Shown here piece by piece: positions 24,679 to 33,436 of a stretch of 50,745 bases of DNA. Made by a program: the position numbers and the translations under genes. Each line of letters starts with the position of its first letter. Position 1 is the stretch's first letter. The DNA comes from an uncultured beta proteobacterium (GTDB taxonomy: Bacteria; Pseudomonadota; Gammaproteobacteria; Burkholderiales; Burkholderiaceae_C): the NCBI GenBank assembly GCA_903853895.1, contig CAINUX010000274.1:1-50745 (forward strand), written 5' to 3'. The notes under the pieces are model-generated. The model had not been told where the DNA came from. It saw nothing but the letters and a program-made list of their open reading frames with translations, and searched no databases.

Positions 24679-26070
24679 ATGACTACCCTCTCGCCCGACA
24701 TGGAAATCTCCGAGGAACTGGTGCGCAAATTTGACAAGCTCGGCCCGCGCTACACCTCTTACCCGACGGCAGACCGCTTCCACGCCGCGTTTACCGAACA
24801 GACCTACCGCAGCTATCTGGACCTGCGTGCGGGCAAAGACAACAACCCGCCGCTGTCGATCTATATCCATTTGCCGTTTTGCGAGTCGCTCTGCTACTTT
24901 TGTGCCTGCAACAAAATTATTACCAAGGACCACGAGCGGGTGGGCGAGTACCTGCGCTACCTCGACAAGGAAATGGCCCTGGTGGCCTCGCGCATCGGCC
25001 GGGACCGCAAGACTGTGCAATTGCATTTGGGAGGCGGTACACCAACGTTCTTCAATGCCGACGAACTGCGCCAACTCATGGCAACCGTGCGCCGCCACTT
25101 CGACTTCACTGCGGATGCCGAACTCGGCGTGGAGATCGACCCGCGCACGGTGGAGGCGGGGACCCTGTCGATGCTGGCCGAACTGGGCTTCAACCGCAAC
25201 AGTTTTGGTGTCCAGGACTTTGACCCGGCGGTGCAGCAGGCGGTCAACCGCATCCAGCCCCTGAGCATGGTGGAAAAAGCCGTCGTGGAGAGCCGCAAGG
25301 CGAACTTCCAGTCCATCAATGCAGACCTGATCTACGGCCTGCCGAAACAAACCATGGAAAGTTTCAGCCGCACGCTGGACGACCTGATCCGCGTCTCACC
25401 CGACCGGATTGCGCTGTACAACTACGCCCACCTACCCGCCCGCTTTAAAGCACAGCGCCTGATCGTGGAAAGCGACCTGCCATCAGCCGAGGCACGCTTG
25501 CAGATTTTTCTGATGTCCATGCGCCGCCTGCTCGACGCCGGCTATGTGTACATCGGGTTGGACCATTTCTCCAAGCCCGATGACGAGCTGAACAAAGCAC
25601 GGCTGGACAAGACCTTGCACCGCAACTTTCAGGGCTACACCACCCGCTCCGAGTGCGACCTGATCGGCCTGGGCGTGTCCGCCATTAGCAAGGTCGGTGA
25701 CTCCTATAGCCAAGCCGTGCGCACCGTCAGTGCCTACTACCAGCACCTGGATGCGGGCCGCCTGCCCATTGAAAAAGGCTTTGAGCTGAGCCAGGACGAT
25801 GTGCTGCGTCGTGACATCATCATGACCCTGATGTGCAGCGCGACGGTCGAGATGGAAGCCATCAACCGCGACTACGGCATTGATTTCAATACGTATTTCA
25901 GCGCTGAGTTGTTACGACTCAAGCCGTATGAGGAAGCCGGGCTGATCACCATCGAACCGTCAGCGATCCGCGTCACCCCCAAGGGACGTTTGTTCGTGCG
26001 CGCCAGTGGCATGGTCTTTGACAAATACCTGGGTCAACCGACGACCTCGACCTATTCCAAACTAATCTAG
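24679..26070 (+). CDS. hemN: Oxygen-independent coproporphyrinogen III oxidase
   Basis: A 463-residue radical-SAM enzyme. The cluster motif is C68-x3-C72-x2-C75-x-C77 (CESLCYFCAC), as in E. coli HemN. HLGGGTPTF, the N-terminal GPRYTSYPT and the C-terminal FDKYL anchor the assignment to HemN and not HemW. It decarboxylates coproporphyrinogen III to protoporphyrinogen IX without oxygen. AGGA precedes the ATG. It sits 15 bp after a PAS kinase gene and converges with the nitric-oxide sensor gene nsrR, a setting consistent with oxygen-limited growth. No FNR box was found in the short upstream gap, in line with transcription from further upstream. Confidence 0.95.
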   Translation: MTTLSPDMEISEELVRKFDKLGPRYTSYPTADRFHAAFTEQTYRSYLDLRAGKDNNPPLSIYIHLPFCESLCYFCACNKIITKDHERVGEYLRYLDKEMALVASRIGRDRKTVQLHLGGGTPTFFNADELRQLMATVRRHFDFTADAELGVEIDPRTVEAGTLSMLAELGFNRNSFGVQDFDPAVQQAVNRIQPLSMVEKAVVESRKANFQSINADLIYGLPKQTMESFSRTLDDLIRVSPDRIALYNYAHLPARFKAQRLIVESDLPSAEARLQIFLMSMRRLLDAGYVYIGLDHFSKPDDELNKARLDKTLHRNFQGYTTRSECDLIGLGVSAISKVGDSYSQAVRTVSAYYQHLDAGRLPIEKGFELSQDDVLRRDIIMTLMCSATVEMEAINRDYGIDFNTYFSAELLRLKPYEEAGLITIEPSAIRVTPKGRLFVRASGMVFDKYLGQPTTSTYSKLI

Positions 26071-26102
26071 CATCTGCGCAGTTGCCGCCTCCGGCGTACG
26101 GG

Positions 26103-26576
26103 TCAAACGGAGTGCGGTGCCTTGAGATGAAACTGAATGGGTTGAACACCAGAGACCTGGCCCGTTCGTCCACCGGTCTTTTGAATCAGGTCGTCCAGCG
26201 TGACGCTGTCGAGCACCTTCAGGTAGGCAGCCGTTGCGGCGCCCAGCACATCTTCGAGAACACAGGCCGACGCATAGACGCAGCGGTTGTTTTCCTTGTG
26301 AAAGCACTCTGCCATATGGAAGTCGGTCTCGGTTTGGCGAACCACCGCACCAATATTGATATCCACCGGCTCAAGCCCCAACTTGAGCCCTCCATTGCGC
26401 CCCCGCACGGTCGCCACGACACCAACTTGACCCAGGTGATGCACCACCTTGGTCAAATGGTTTTTGGAGATACTGTGCAGGCTGGCAATGTCCTGTATGG
26501 TGACCAGCCGGTCGCGGTTGACCGCCAGATACATCAGCGTGCGCAGCGCATAGTCGGTATAGGTCGTCAGTCTCAT
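26103..26576 (-). CDS. nsrR: Rrf2-family nitric-oxide-responsive repressor NsrR
   Basis: 157 residues. An N-terminal winged helix ([30 protein letters not shown]) is followed by three cluster ligands Cys91, Cys99 and Cys105 ([16 protein letters not shown]), the spacing of NsrR iron-sulfur proteins. NO damages the cluster and lifts repression of NO-detoxifying genes. IscR would have a different Cys spacing. Its ATG overlaps the stop of rsmA (ATGA), so it is translated with the rRNA methyltransferase. No hmp or NO reductase gene is in the window. Confidence 0.88.
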   Translation of the reverse strand: MRLTTYTDYALRTLMYLAVNRDRLVTIQDIASLHSISKNHLTKVVHHLGQVGVVATVRGRNGGLKLGLEPVDINIGAVVRQTETDFHMAECFHKENNRCVYASACVLEDVLGAATAAYLKVLDSVTLDDLIQKTGGRTGQVSGVQPIQFHLKAPHSV

Positions 26577-27394
26577 GTTGCCCCAGGCGCACGTTGCAGT
26601 TGCTGAACCAATTCGATGTACGCCGCCACGGGGACTTCCTCGGCCCGTCGTTGTACGTCAAACGTGCCGGCGAATCCCTTGCCCTCCAGCCATCTGCCCA
26701 ACGTATGGCGCAGCAGCTTGCGCCGTTGGCTGAACGCCACCTGGACCAACTCACTCAAGAGTGGCACATCCACAACCGGTGGCTCGGCTAACGGCACCAT
26801 GCGCACGACAGCGCTGTTCACCCGCGGTGGAGGGTCAAAGCTTTCGGGCGGAACCAGCAGCACGTTCTCCATGGCATAGCGCCACTGCAGCATCACACTG
26901 AGCCGCCCAAACGCCGCGGTCGCCGGTTTGGCCACCATGCGGTCAATCACTTCCTTTTGCAACATAAAGTGCTGGTCTTCAATCACGTGCACCGCGTCCA
27001 GCAAATGGAAAAGAATGGGCGTGGAAATGTTGTAGGGCAGGTTGCCGACCACCCGCAGCTTGTCGCCAGGGGCCTCGCCTGAACTGTCATTTGCTATTGA
27101 ATGCGTAGCGTTCCAGCTAGATTGGACGAGGGCAAAGTCGACTTTTAACACATCGGACTCTATGACCGTCAGGTGCCCGTGGCCCCGCAATCGCAAGGCC
27201 AGATCCCGATCCAGTTCGATCACGGTCAAGTGCCCCAGGCGTTCGACCAGCGGCTGCGTCAGTGCGGCCAGCCCTGGGCCGATTTCCACCATGCGCTGCC
27301 CGGGCTTGGGCCCTATTGCATCCACGATGGCATCAATGATGCCGCCGTCGGTCAGAAAGTGCTGACCAAACCGTTTACGCGCGATGTGCTTCAT
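26573..27394 (-). CDS. rsmA: 16S rRNA dimethyladenosine transferase (KsgA), with repeat-derived insertion
   Basis: 273 residues. GQHFL (10-14), the SAM motif [10 protein letters not shown] (37-46), the acidic SAM residue in VIELDRDLA and the catalytic NLPYNIST (118-125) define KsgA. It dimethylates A1518 and A1519 of 16S rRNA during 30S assembly. Between DVLKVDF and [13 protein letters not shown] this protein has about 26 residues where E. coli has about 11. The extra segment (about residues 88-107) is encoded by DNA that matches the dispersed repeat also seen three times between genes here, inserted in frame. The surA stop is 8 bp upstream of the start; pdxA, often between them in other species, is absent. 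Confidence 0.94.
   Translation of the reverse strand: MKHIARKRFGQHFLTDGGIIDAIVDAIGPKPGQRMVEIGPGLAALTQPLVERLGHLTVIELDRDLALRLRGHGHLTVIESDVLKVDFALVQSSWNATHSIANDSSGEAPGDKLRVVGNLPYNISTPILFHLLDAVHVIEDQHFMLQKEVIDRMVAKPATAAFGRLSVMLQWRYAMENVLLVPPESFDPPPRVNSAVVRMVPLAEPPVVDVPLLSELVQVAFSQRRKLLRHTLGRWLEGKGFAGTFDVQRRAEEVPVAAYIELVQQLQRAPGAT
27090..27140 (+). repeat. Dispersed short repeat copy D, inside rsmA
   Basis: TTGCTATTGAATGCGTAGCG through ATTGGACGAGGGC follows the same order of blocks (GCTAT, AAT, TAGC, GCT, ATT, GACGAGGGC) as the intergenic copies. On the minus strand it encodes roughly rsmA residues 85-101. Confidence 0.6.
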
Positions 27395-27402
27395 GGCTGA
27401 CG

Positions 27403-28710
27403 TTACTGGGGTGGCTCTCGGAACTCCACAAAAGCCTTGCCCCGGATATCCTGTGCCCAGTTGGCGAACGCTGCTTCGTACCTGCTTTCTTTCAACTGGT
27501 TGCGGACCGATTCACGAATCTCACGCTGGCTCAGTTCAACCCGGCGGCGCTCGACCAACTGAATCAAATGCACACCAAACCGTGAAACCACGGGGGCGCT
27601 TAGCTGTCCTTCGGCAAGGCGGTTCATGGGTTCCTCAAATTCGGGCACAAAGGCACCAGAACCCACCCAGCCCAGATCCCCACCTTGAGGTGCACTGCCG
27701 TCTTGCGAATGCTCGCGGGCCAGAGCCTCAAAAGTAACCGAGCCGGCCTCGATGCGTTTTTTGAAATCGGCGAGCCGGGCAATCGCCGCAGTCTGCGTCA
27801 ACTGGGGCCCTGTGCGCAGCAAAATGTGCCGAGGGTGGCTTTGCACCACCGCCTTCGAAGGTGCGGCAGGAGCCCGCTTTTCGACCACTTTCAAAATATG
27901 AAACCCTGCCGCCGACCGCACGATGTCCGACACCTCGCCCACCGCCAGGTTTTGCGTCGCCGCCACAAACGCGGGTGGATACCGATCCGCCCGACGCAAA
28001 CCCATCTGGCCACCATTTGCGCGGTCCGCAGCCGAAAGCTCCTGAACCAGGGCCGCGAAATCCGCACCGGCGCGCAGGCGGCTCAGCGCCGATTGCGCCT
28101 GCAACAAGACCGCAGCAGCCTGCTCGGCACTGGCTTTTTCCGAAAGCGCGACCAACAAGTGGCCCAGGTTGATCTCCTGGGCTAGTGGGTCCGCATTGCC
28201 GGCCTGCTGATCGGCGATGAAACGGTCAATATCGGCCTCTGATATACGGATGCGACCTTCCACATCGCGCTCGTGCAAACGCTGCAGCATCAACTGGTCG
28301 CGCAACTGGCTGCGAAACTTCGCGGGCGTGACGCCGTCTTTGGCTACCCGCAAACGCAACTCGGTCACATCAATCTGGTTTTGCCGCGCAATGGTCTGCT
28401 CTGCCTCGGCAATAGCGCCTTCGTCGATTCGGATACCGCTTTCAGCGGCCTCTTGCAGTTGCGCCCGTTCATTGATCAGGCGCTCCAGCACCCGGCGCCG
28501 TAGCTCGTCGGCGGGCGGCGCCACCTGGCGCTGTTGGGCAATGTCCTGTAGTACCCGCTGCATCGCGGTGCGCACCTCATTGTTGGTCACTGGCTCGGAA
28601 TTCACTACCGCCACAATGTAGTCCGCCTGCTGCGCCGTCTGGGCATGCAGGCCAGACACCATTGCAGCGCAAAAAAAGCCAAGGACAGGTGTCCAGATTC
28701 GAAAATTCAT
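27403..28710 (-). CDS. surA: Periplasmic chaperone and peptidyl-prolyl isomerase SurA
   Basis: 435 residues. A signal peptide (cleavage near LHA-QT at 23), the SurA_N chaperone domain ([17 protein letters not shown] onward, to about 170), two parvulin domains (about 175-280 and 290-395) and a C-terminal helix ([19 protein letters not shown]) are in the usual order. The second parvulin repeat has [19 protein letters not shown], close to the active parvulin consensus. SurA escorts unfolded outer-membrane proteins, including LptD, to the BAM complex. It starts 6 bp after the lptD stop, so the client and its chaperone are co-expressed. Confidence 0.96.
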   Translation of the reverse strand: MNFRIWTPVLGFFCAAMVSGLHAQTAQQADYIVAVVNSEPVTNNEVRTAMQRVLQDIAQQRQVAPPADELRRRVLERLINERAQLQEAAESGIRIDEGAIAEAEQTIARQNQIDVTELRLRVAKDGVTPAKFRSQLRDQLMLQRLHERDVEGRIRISEADIDRFIADQQAGNADPLAQEINLGHLLVALSEKASAEQAAAVLLQAQSALSRLRAGADFAALVQELSAADRANGGQMGLRRADRYPPAFVAATQNLAVGEVSDIVRSAAGFHILKVVEKRAPAAPSKAVVQSHPRHILLRTGPQLTQTAAIARLADFKKRIEAGSVTFEALAREHSQDGSAPQGGDLGWVGSGAFVPEFEEPMNRLAEGQLSAPVVSRFGVHLIQLVERRRVELSQREIRESVRNQLKESRYEAAFANWAQDIRGKAFVEFREPPQ

Positions 28711-28716
28711 GGTTTC

Positions 28717-31167
28717 TCAATCGTAGTTACTGAAGCGGCTGTTCGTTCCGCCTGTATCACGCAAATTCTGGTATCGCGAAATGTTTTGGGTCAGGGTTTG
28801 CACCGGACTTCCACCCAGGCCCAGCCGGGTAAATCCCACGAACTCCAGCTGAAACATCAGGCGCCCCGTTGCCGTGGAGCTACTGGTCTGCGTACGCTCC
28901 AGCACGACGCGGGCCAGCCAGCAGCCCGCATCGTACTCGACCCCCAGAATCGTGTCGACCAGCCGACGTTCATTCAAACTGTAGTTCAGGCGTCCTACAC
29001 CGTAATAGCGCCCTTCGCCCTGGCCGCGGCCAGCCCCCAGTTCCTGGCCGCTATCGCCCCACAGGCTGTTGAGTGGCCACTGCCAGCTAACGTCAATCTG
29101 TTCGCTGACATCGCGCTGAAAACGATACGCCGCATTGACCACCCGGTAGTTTCCGGGGTTGTAGCGGGCACCCACTGTCGAACGCACGGATTGATCCGTT
29201 TTTCCGTTGTATTGCACCGTCGAGTCCAGTGCCCAATGGTCCCGCACGTTGACCGACGCTCCCAGCATCACGTCACTGAAGCCCGCCTGCGCCGGGGCGT
29301 CCGCTGGGTTCAGCGTCACCCGTTGTGTCTCAAAGCGCAGCCGCTGGGCCATGCCGAAGCGAGCCAGTTGAGCACCAGTGTCTGCGTCCAGAAAGCGCGT
29401 GGTCACACCCAGGGTCAGCAGGTTGTTGTCCGACATCTTGTCGTGCCCGACAAACGCATTTTCGGAATAGATGGTGGCAAAGTTGAAGTCATTGGTCGCC
29501 GTATCGTAGTTGGGCAACACACTCTGGTCGCGAAACGGTGTGTAGACGTAGAACGCACGGGGCTCCAGCGTCTGGACCAGGTTGCGGTCCAACAGGCGTG
29601 TCTCGCGCTCGAACACCAGCCCACTGTCCAGACTGAAAGTCGGCACCACACTGTTTGCGGATCGAATCCCGTTGGCCAGCGCGCTGTCAAACTGGTAGGT
29701 CGCCGCGTGCAGTTGCACCTTGGGGGTGACAAACCCCGCCGGAGCCAGCCAGGGCCGACTTACCTGGAACAACGCCACGGCGCGCTGTGCGTTGGGCTGC
29801 TGGGTTCTGCTGCGGTCGGCTTCAAACTGGGTAAAGTCGCCGTCGGCCGACCAGTCGATCCCCAACACATTGGTCAGCGCGTAGCGTGCCGTCAACTGGG
29901 GCACCCGATCGTAGGGCGGCACGATAGGCGCGGTGACATCTTGCAGGGTTTGCCACTTGAGCAGCCGCACCGAACTGGAAAACGCGCCCAACCCCCAGTT
30001 GGCCGTCAATCCCGAGGGCAGCAATCGCTGTGTCGTGGCAACCCCTACACTGGCGCTGGTACTGGCGATGGCGTTGGCATCCGCAATTGTGCTGTTGCCG
30101 GTGAAGTCGCGCCAGTAGCTGTCATCACTGACACGGTTGACGTTGGCGGCCAGGCTGACCGGCCCGACCGGCGTGGCCACGACACCCTGGTGCAGGAAGG
30201 ACAGCCCCCACCGGTCGGTGTCGGTCAGCTTGTCGCCAGGCATGTAGTTGGCTCTGGCGATGCCGGTATAGCTGGGCTCCAGATAACGGAATTCCGCCCC
30301 AAAATCGACGCCCCGGCGTGTCATGAGGGTTGGCGTGAAGGTGGCATCGCGGTTGGGTGCAATATTCCAGTAATAGGGCACCGTCACTTCGGCCCCGTTG
30401 TCGGTACCCCAACCTATGGTGGGGGGCAGCAGGCCGGATTTGCGCTTGCCAGACAGCGGGAAACTGATGGCTGGAATGGGTAGCAACGGGACGCCCTTGA
30501 AGCTCAGTACCGCCCCCTGTGCGACACCCACGTCTTCGTCGTTGTCCAGGCTGATGCTGGTGGCCCGCAACACCCAATCCGGCATCCAGTCGGGGCCGGG
30601 TTTGCGCCGGCACGTGGTGTAGCTGGCATGGTGGACGACGGTGTGGTTTTCATCCAGAAAATCGGCACGATCCGCCTGGCCCTGGCCCTCGCTTTTCAGA
30701 AAATGGTAGCGCGGCTCATTGAAGAATCCTTCGAATGCCTCGACTTTGAGCTCCAGCAGGGGCCCTTCAAAAACGTCTCCCTTGCGGTTGATGCGAACGT
30801 TTCCGGTGGCCCGGGCCTGGTCGCTGGGCTGGTCGTACTCCATGCGGTCGGCACGGATCACGGTGCCGGCCTTGCGCAGCACCACGCTGCCTTCGACCAC
30901 CGTATCCAGGTCGGGCCGGCCCGACATGCGGTCGCCGATGACAAACACCGGCACCTTGGAGGTTTGCCCAGGTGCTAAGGTTTCCTCCAGCAGGCCGGTG
31001 GATTTGAGCGAGAGGGCATCGGCGGGACCCCGCACTGGCGCCGGTCCCGTGCCCTGGGCGCACACTGGTCCGCCTGCGCCCGCCAATCCGGCCGCCACGA
31101 CCAGGCTGGACAGTGCCAAGCGATGGCCGGGCAACCGAGAACTCAGGTCGTGCAGGGACGCAGGCAT
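28717..31167 (-). CDS. lptD: LPS-assembly outer-membrane protein LptD
   Basis: 816 residues from the ATG at 31167. A signal peptide (LALSSLVVAAGLAGAGGPVCA) precedes an OstA/LptA-like periplasmic domain (about 60-210; VVLRKAGTVIRADRMEYD, ARATGNVRINRKGDVFEG) and a large beta-barrel. GVPLLPIPAISFPLSGKRKSGLLPP is the conserved hinge. It forms the outer-membrane exit of the Lpt bridge with LptE. I see only two Cys in the mature part (SYTTCRRK, DAGCWLA) against four in E. coli, enough for one N-domain-to-barrel disulfide. A TTG at 31221 is an alternative start. It is divergent from amgK. Confidence 0.95.
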   Translation of the reverse strand: MPASLHDLSSRLPGHRLALSSLVVAAGLAGAGGPVCAQGTGPAPVRGPADALSLKSTGLLEETLAPGQTSKVPVFVIGDRMSGRPDLDTVVEGSVVLRKAGTVIRADRMEYDQPSDQARATGNVRINRKGDVFEGPLLELKVEAFEGFFNEPRYHFLKSEGQGQADRADFLDENHTVVHHASYTTCRRKPGPDWMPDWVLRATSISLDNDEDVGVAQGAVLSFKGVPLLPIPAISFPLSGKRKSGLLPPTIGWGTDNGAEVTVPYYWNIAPNRDATFTPTLMTRRGVDFGAEFRYLEPSYTGIARANYMPGDKLTDTDRWGLSFLHQGVVATPVGPVSLAANVNRVSDDSYWRDFTGNSTIADANAIASTSASVGVATTQRLLPSGLTANWGLGAFSSSVRLLKWQTLQDVTAPIVPPYDRVPQLTARYALTNVLGIDWSADGDFTQFEADRSRTQQPNAQRAVALFQVSRPWLAPAGFVTPKVQLHAATYQFDSALANGIRSANSVVPTFSLDSGLVFERETRLLDRNLVQTLEPRAFYVYTPFRDQSVLPNYDTATNDFNFATIYSENAFVGHDKMSDNNLLTLGVTTRFLDADTGAQLARFGMAQRLRFETQRVTLNPADAPAQAGFSDVMLGASVNVRDHWALDSTVQYNGKTDQSVRSTVGARYNPGNYRVVNAAYRFQRDVSEQIDVSWQWPLNSLWGDSGQELGAGRGQGEGRYYGVGRLNYSLNERRLVDTILGVEYDAGCWLARVVLERTQTSSSTATGRLMFQLEFVGFTRLGLGGSPVQTLTQNISRYQNLRDTGGTNSRFSNYD

Positions 31168-31260
31168 GGAACGTTGGGCAGGTTCAACACGGGACAGGGA
31201 TTCAGCGCTAGGTGGCGTCAAAGGGAATGGTATGGAGCGGCTTTGTAGAATGGATTATCC

Positions 31261-32388
31261 ATGAGCCCAATCGCCAACACCCATCCGTCGGGATCTCCGA
31301 ACCTGCCCCTGTGGACCGACCTCGACCGCCAGGCCTCCTTTGACATCTGGATTACCAGCGTGCAGGACGCCCACCACCTGGATCTGACGTCGGTGCGCCT
31401 GGCATCGGCGGATGCCAGCTTCCGCCGCTACTTACGCATCGATACAGCCCCGCCGGGTCCCGCACGCAGCCTGATCATCATGGACGCGCCGCCGGATCTG
31501 GAAAACTGCGAACCGTTTGCACAGGTCGCCGACCTGATGGCCCAGGCGGGCCTGCGCGTACCCGACATACTGGCCTGGGACCAGCCCCAAGGCTTCATGC
31601 TGCTCACCGACCTGGGCACCCATACCCTGAAACAGGTGATTCACCCCGACGCGGCACCGCCACTCGACCTGTACCTGGAAGCAGTGGAGACCCTAATCCA
31701 ATGGCAACTGGCATCGCGCGAAGGCGTGCTGCCGGTGTACGACGCGCCGCTACTGCTGCGCGAGATGGAGCTGTTTCCACAGTGGTACATCGCCGCCCAC
31801 CGCCAGGTCACGCTGGATGCCACCCAGCGCAAGACGCTTGACGATGCATTCGCCAAGATCGTGGCGAACAACCTGGCCTGGCCCAGCGTCTATGTGCACC
31901 GCGATTTCATGCCCAGAAACTTGATGGTCCCCGATGGCGCTGTCCCCACACCCGGCGCTGGCACGCCATCGGCAACCCGGCTCGGTGTTTTGGACTTTCA
32001 GGATGCCGTCTATGGCCCCATAACCTACGACATTGCCAGCTTGATGCGCGACGCCTTTCTGAGCTGGGACGAAGACTTCTGCCTGGACGTCACCATCCGC
32101 TACTGGGAAAAGGCCCGCAAGGCCGGATTGCCCGTTGGCAACGATTTTGGCGAGTTTTACAAGGGCGTGGAGTGGATGGGCCTGCAGCGCCACCTCAAGG
32201 TGGCCGGCATTTTTGCCCGCCTGTCGCTGCGCGACGGCAAGCCCCAGTACCTGGCCGACACGCCCCGCTTCATCGGCTACATGCGCGCCACCTGCGGGCG
32301 CTACATGGAGCTCAAGCCCTTGCTGCGCCTGATTGAACGGGTCGAGGGCATTCCGGTGCCCACTGCCTATTCCTTCGGCAGGGCTTAA
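31261..32388 (+). CDS. amgK: Aminoglycoside phosphotransferase-family kinase, AmgK-like (N-acetylmuramate/GlcNAc kinase)
   Basis: 375 residues of the APH/choline-kinase fold. The Brenner catalytic motif is HRDFMPRNLM (near residue 214), followed by the metal-binding LDFQDAVYGP. In species with cell-wall recycling through AmgK-MurU, this kinase phosphorylates MurNAc at C1, bypassing de novo UDP-MurNAc synthesis, and the gene sits divergent from lptD as here. The usual neighbour murU, a nucleotidyltransferase, is missing; rsmE follows. Function is therefore inferred from fold and position. The start ATG at 31261 has no clear ribosome site and lies 93 bp from the lptD start. Confidence 0.8.
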   Translation: MSPIANTHPSGSPNLPLWTDLDRQASFDIWITSVQDAHHLDLTSVRLASADASFRRYLRIDTAPPGPARSLIIMDAPPDLENCEPFAQVADLMAQAGLRVPDILAWDQPQGFMLLTDLGTHTLKQVIHPDAAPPLDLYLEAVETLIQWQLASREGVLPVYDAPLLLREMELFPQWYIAAHRQVTLDATQRKTLDDAFAKIVANNLAWPSVYVHRDFMPRNLMVPDGAVPTPGAGTPSATRLGVLDFQDAVYGPITYDIASLMRDAFLSWDEDFCLDVTIRYWEKARKAGLPVGNDFGEFYKGVEWMGLQRHLKVAGIFARLSLRDGKPQYLADTPRFIGYMRATCGRYMELKPLLRLIERVEGIPVPTAYSFGRA

Positions 32389-32392
32389 GAAT

Positions 32393-32457
32393 AGTAGCTC
32401 TATAGCCTTACGGCCCTCGTCAAAATTGCGTGTATCGCTCCTGATTTTATAGCAAAA
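32393..32457 (-). repeat. Dispersed short repeat, copy C
   Basis: On the minus strand it reads GCTATAAAATCAGGAGCGAT and on through GACGAGGGCCGTAAGGC, the same block order as copies A, B and D. It fills the gap between amgK and rsmE. Confidence 0.65.
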
Positions 32458-32463
32458 CACTAC

Positions 32464-33225
32464 ATGCCGCGTTTCTACTGTCCTGTTCCCCTGACCCGCG
32501 GTGCGCTGCTGGACCTGCCCGCGGGCGCCGCTCGCCATGTGCAGGTGCTGCGAATGCAACCCGGTGACGCGATCACACTGTTCAATGGAAAGCAGGGCCC
32601 GCACGCTGGCAGCGATGCGGACTATGCCCTGGGCGGCGAATGGGATGCCACGATCACCCAGATGGGCCGCAGCGAAGTTCAGGTGCAGGTGGGTGCACAC
32701 CATGCTGTGGAGCGCGAGGCCGGTGGGAACGTGCACCTGGCCGTGGGCATGCCCGCCAACGACCGCATGGACTGGCTGGTGGAAAAGGCCACCGAGCTGG
32801 GGGTGGCCAGCATCCAGCCGCTGATGACGGAACGCAGCGTGCTGCGCCTGTCCGGCGAACGGGCCGACAAGAAAGTCGCCCACTGGCAAAGCGTGGCCGT
32901 CTCGGGCTGCGAGCAATGCGGCGGCAACCGGGTGCCCACCATCCACCCGGTCCAGAGCCTGAGCGCCTGGTTGCAGGCCCAGCCGGCGGTAGCGGCCCAT
33001 GCCCGATGGCTGCTGTCGCTGTGCGAGGGCTCGGTGCCGCTGCACCAGCACCAGAGCCACGGCACACCGCGGCACGCCACGTTTCTGTCCGGCCCGGAAG
33101 GCGGCCTGAGTCCGGCGGAAGAAGCCGCGGCCGCGGCCTGCGGCTTTGCGCCGGTCACCCTGGGCCCACGCGTGCTGCGCGCCGAGACCGCCGCGCTGAC
33201 CGCCTTGGCGCGCCTGCTGGCTTAG
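32464..33225 (+). CDS. rsmE: 16S rRNA (uracil-1498-N3)-methyltransferase
   Basis: A 253-residue SPOUT methyltransferase. The N-terminal PUA-like part starts MPRFYCPVPL with HVQVLRMQPGD. The catalytic part has MDWLVEKATELGV and the C-terminal trefoil knot is SGPEGGLSPAEEAA plus LGPRVLRAETAAL, both diagnostic of RsmE. It methylates U1498 in the decoding region of mature 30S subunits. No clear ribosome site precedes the ATG, which follows repeat copy C by only a few bases. A long inverted repeat starts 3 bp after the stop. Confidence 0.95.
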   Translation: MPRFYCPVPLTRGALLDLPAGAARHVQVLRMQPGDAITLFNGKQGPHAGSDADYALGGEWDATITQMGRSEVQVQVGAHHAVEREAGGNVHLAVGMPANDRMDWLVEKATELGVASIQPLMTERSVLRLSGERADKKVAHWQSVAVSGCEQCGGNRVPTIHPVQSLSAWLQAQPAVAAHARWLLSLCEGSVPLHQHQSHGTPRHATFLSGPEGGLSPAEEAAAAACGFAPVTLGPRVLRAETAALTALARLLA

Positions 33226-33227
33226 AA

Positions 33228-33319
33228 GAGCCCGGGCGGCAGCGCGTTCTGCGCAGGTCAAGGGGGAGCCCGCGCAGCGGGCGGAGGACACGGAGCAGAG
33301 CGCGCTGCCGCCCGGGCTC
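33228..33319. repeat. Nested inverted repeat after rsmE (19-bp perfect arms)
   Basis: The left arm 33228-33246 and right arm 33301-33319 are exact reverse complements, rich in GC. The 54-bp interior holds a second hairpin, GCCCGC-GCA-GCGGGC near 33268-33282. No T-tract follows. It could be a BIME/REP-like element, a Rho-assisted terminator or a structured RNA. Confidence 0.8.
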
Positions 33320-33421
33320 CTCGGTCTCCTGGTCCTGCCATCAGGGTTTATCCGCGTCTAGGTTGGCGCCCCAACTCTTGTGGGTGTGGGCATACTACAG
33401 TGCCGTCTTTGATCTATCTGC

Positions 33422-33436
33422 AAGGAGTCTCTCTTG
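33422..33436 (+). promoter_or_regulatory. Ribosome-binding site with TTG start for the alcohol dehydrogenase
   Basis: AAGGAG at 33422-33427 is 6 nt before a TTG at 33434-33436, which decides for this unusual start. The next in-frame ATG (33449) is 21 nt from the site, too far. Confidence 0.7.

Noticed and set aside
28645-30483. A 612-codon open frame on the plus strand opposite lptD
   Set aside because: Antisense to the clear LptD frame in high-GC DNA; no family features and no ribosome site.
31750-33291. A 513-codon minus-strand frame opposite amgK and rsmE
   Set aside because: It spans two well-identified genes on the other strand and has shadow-like composition rich in Gly, His and Gln.
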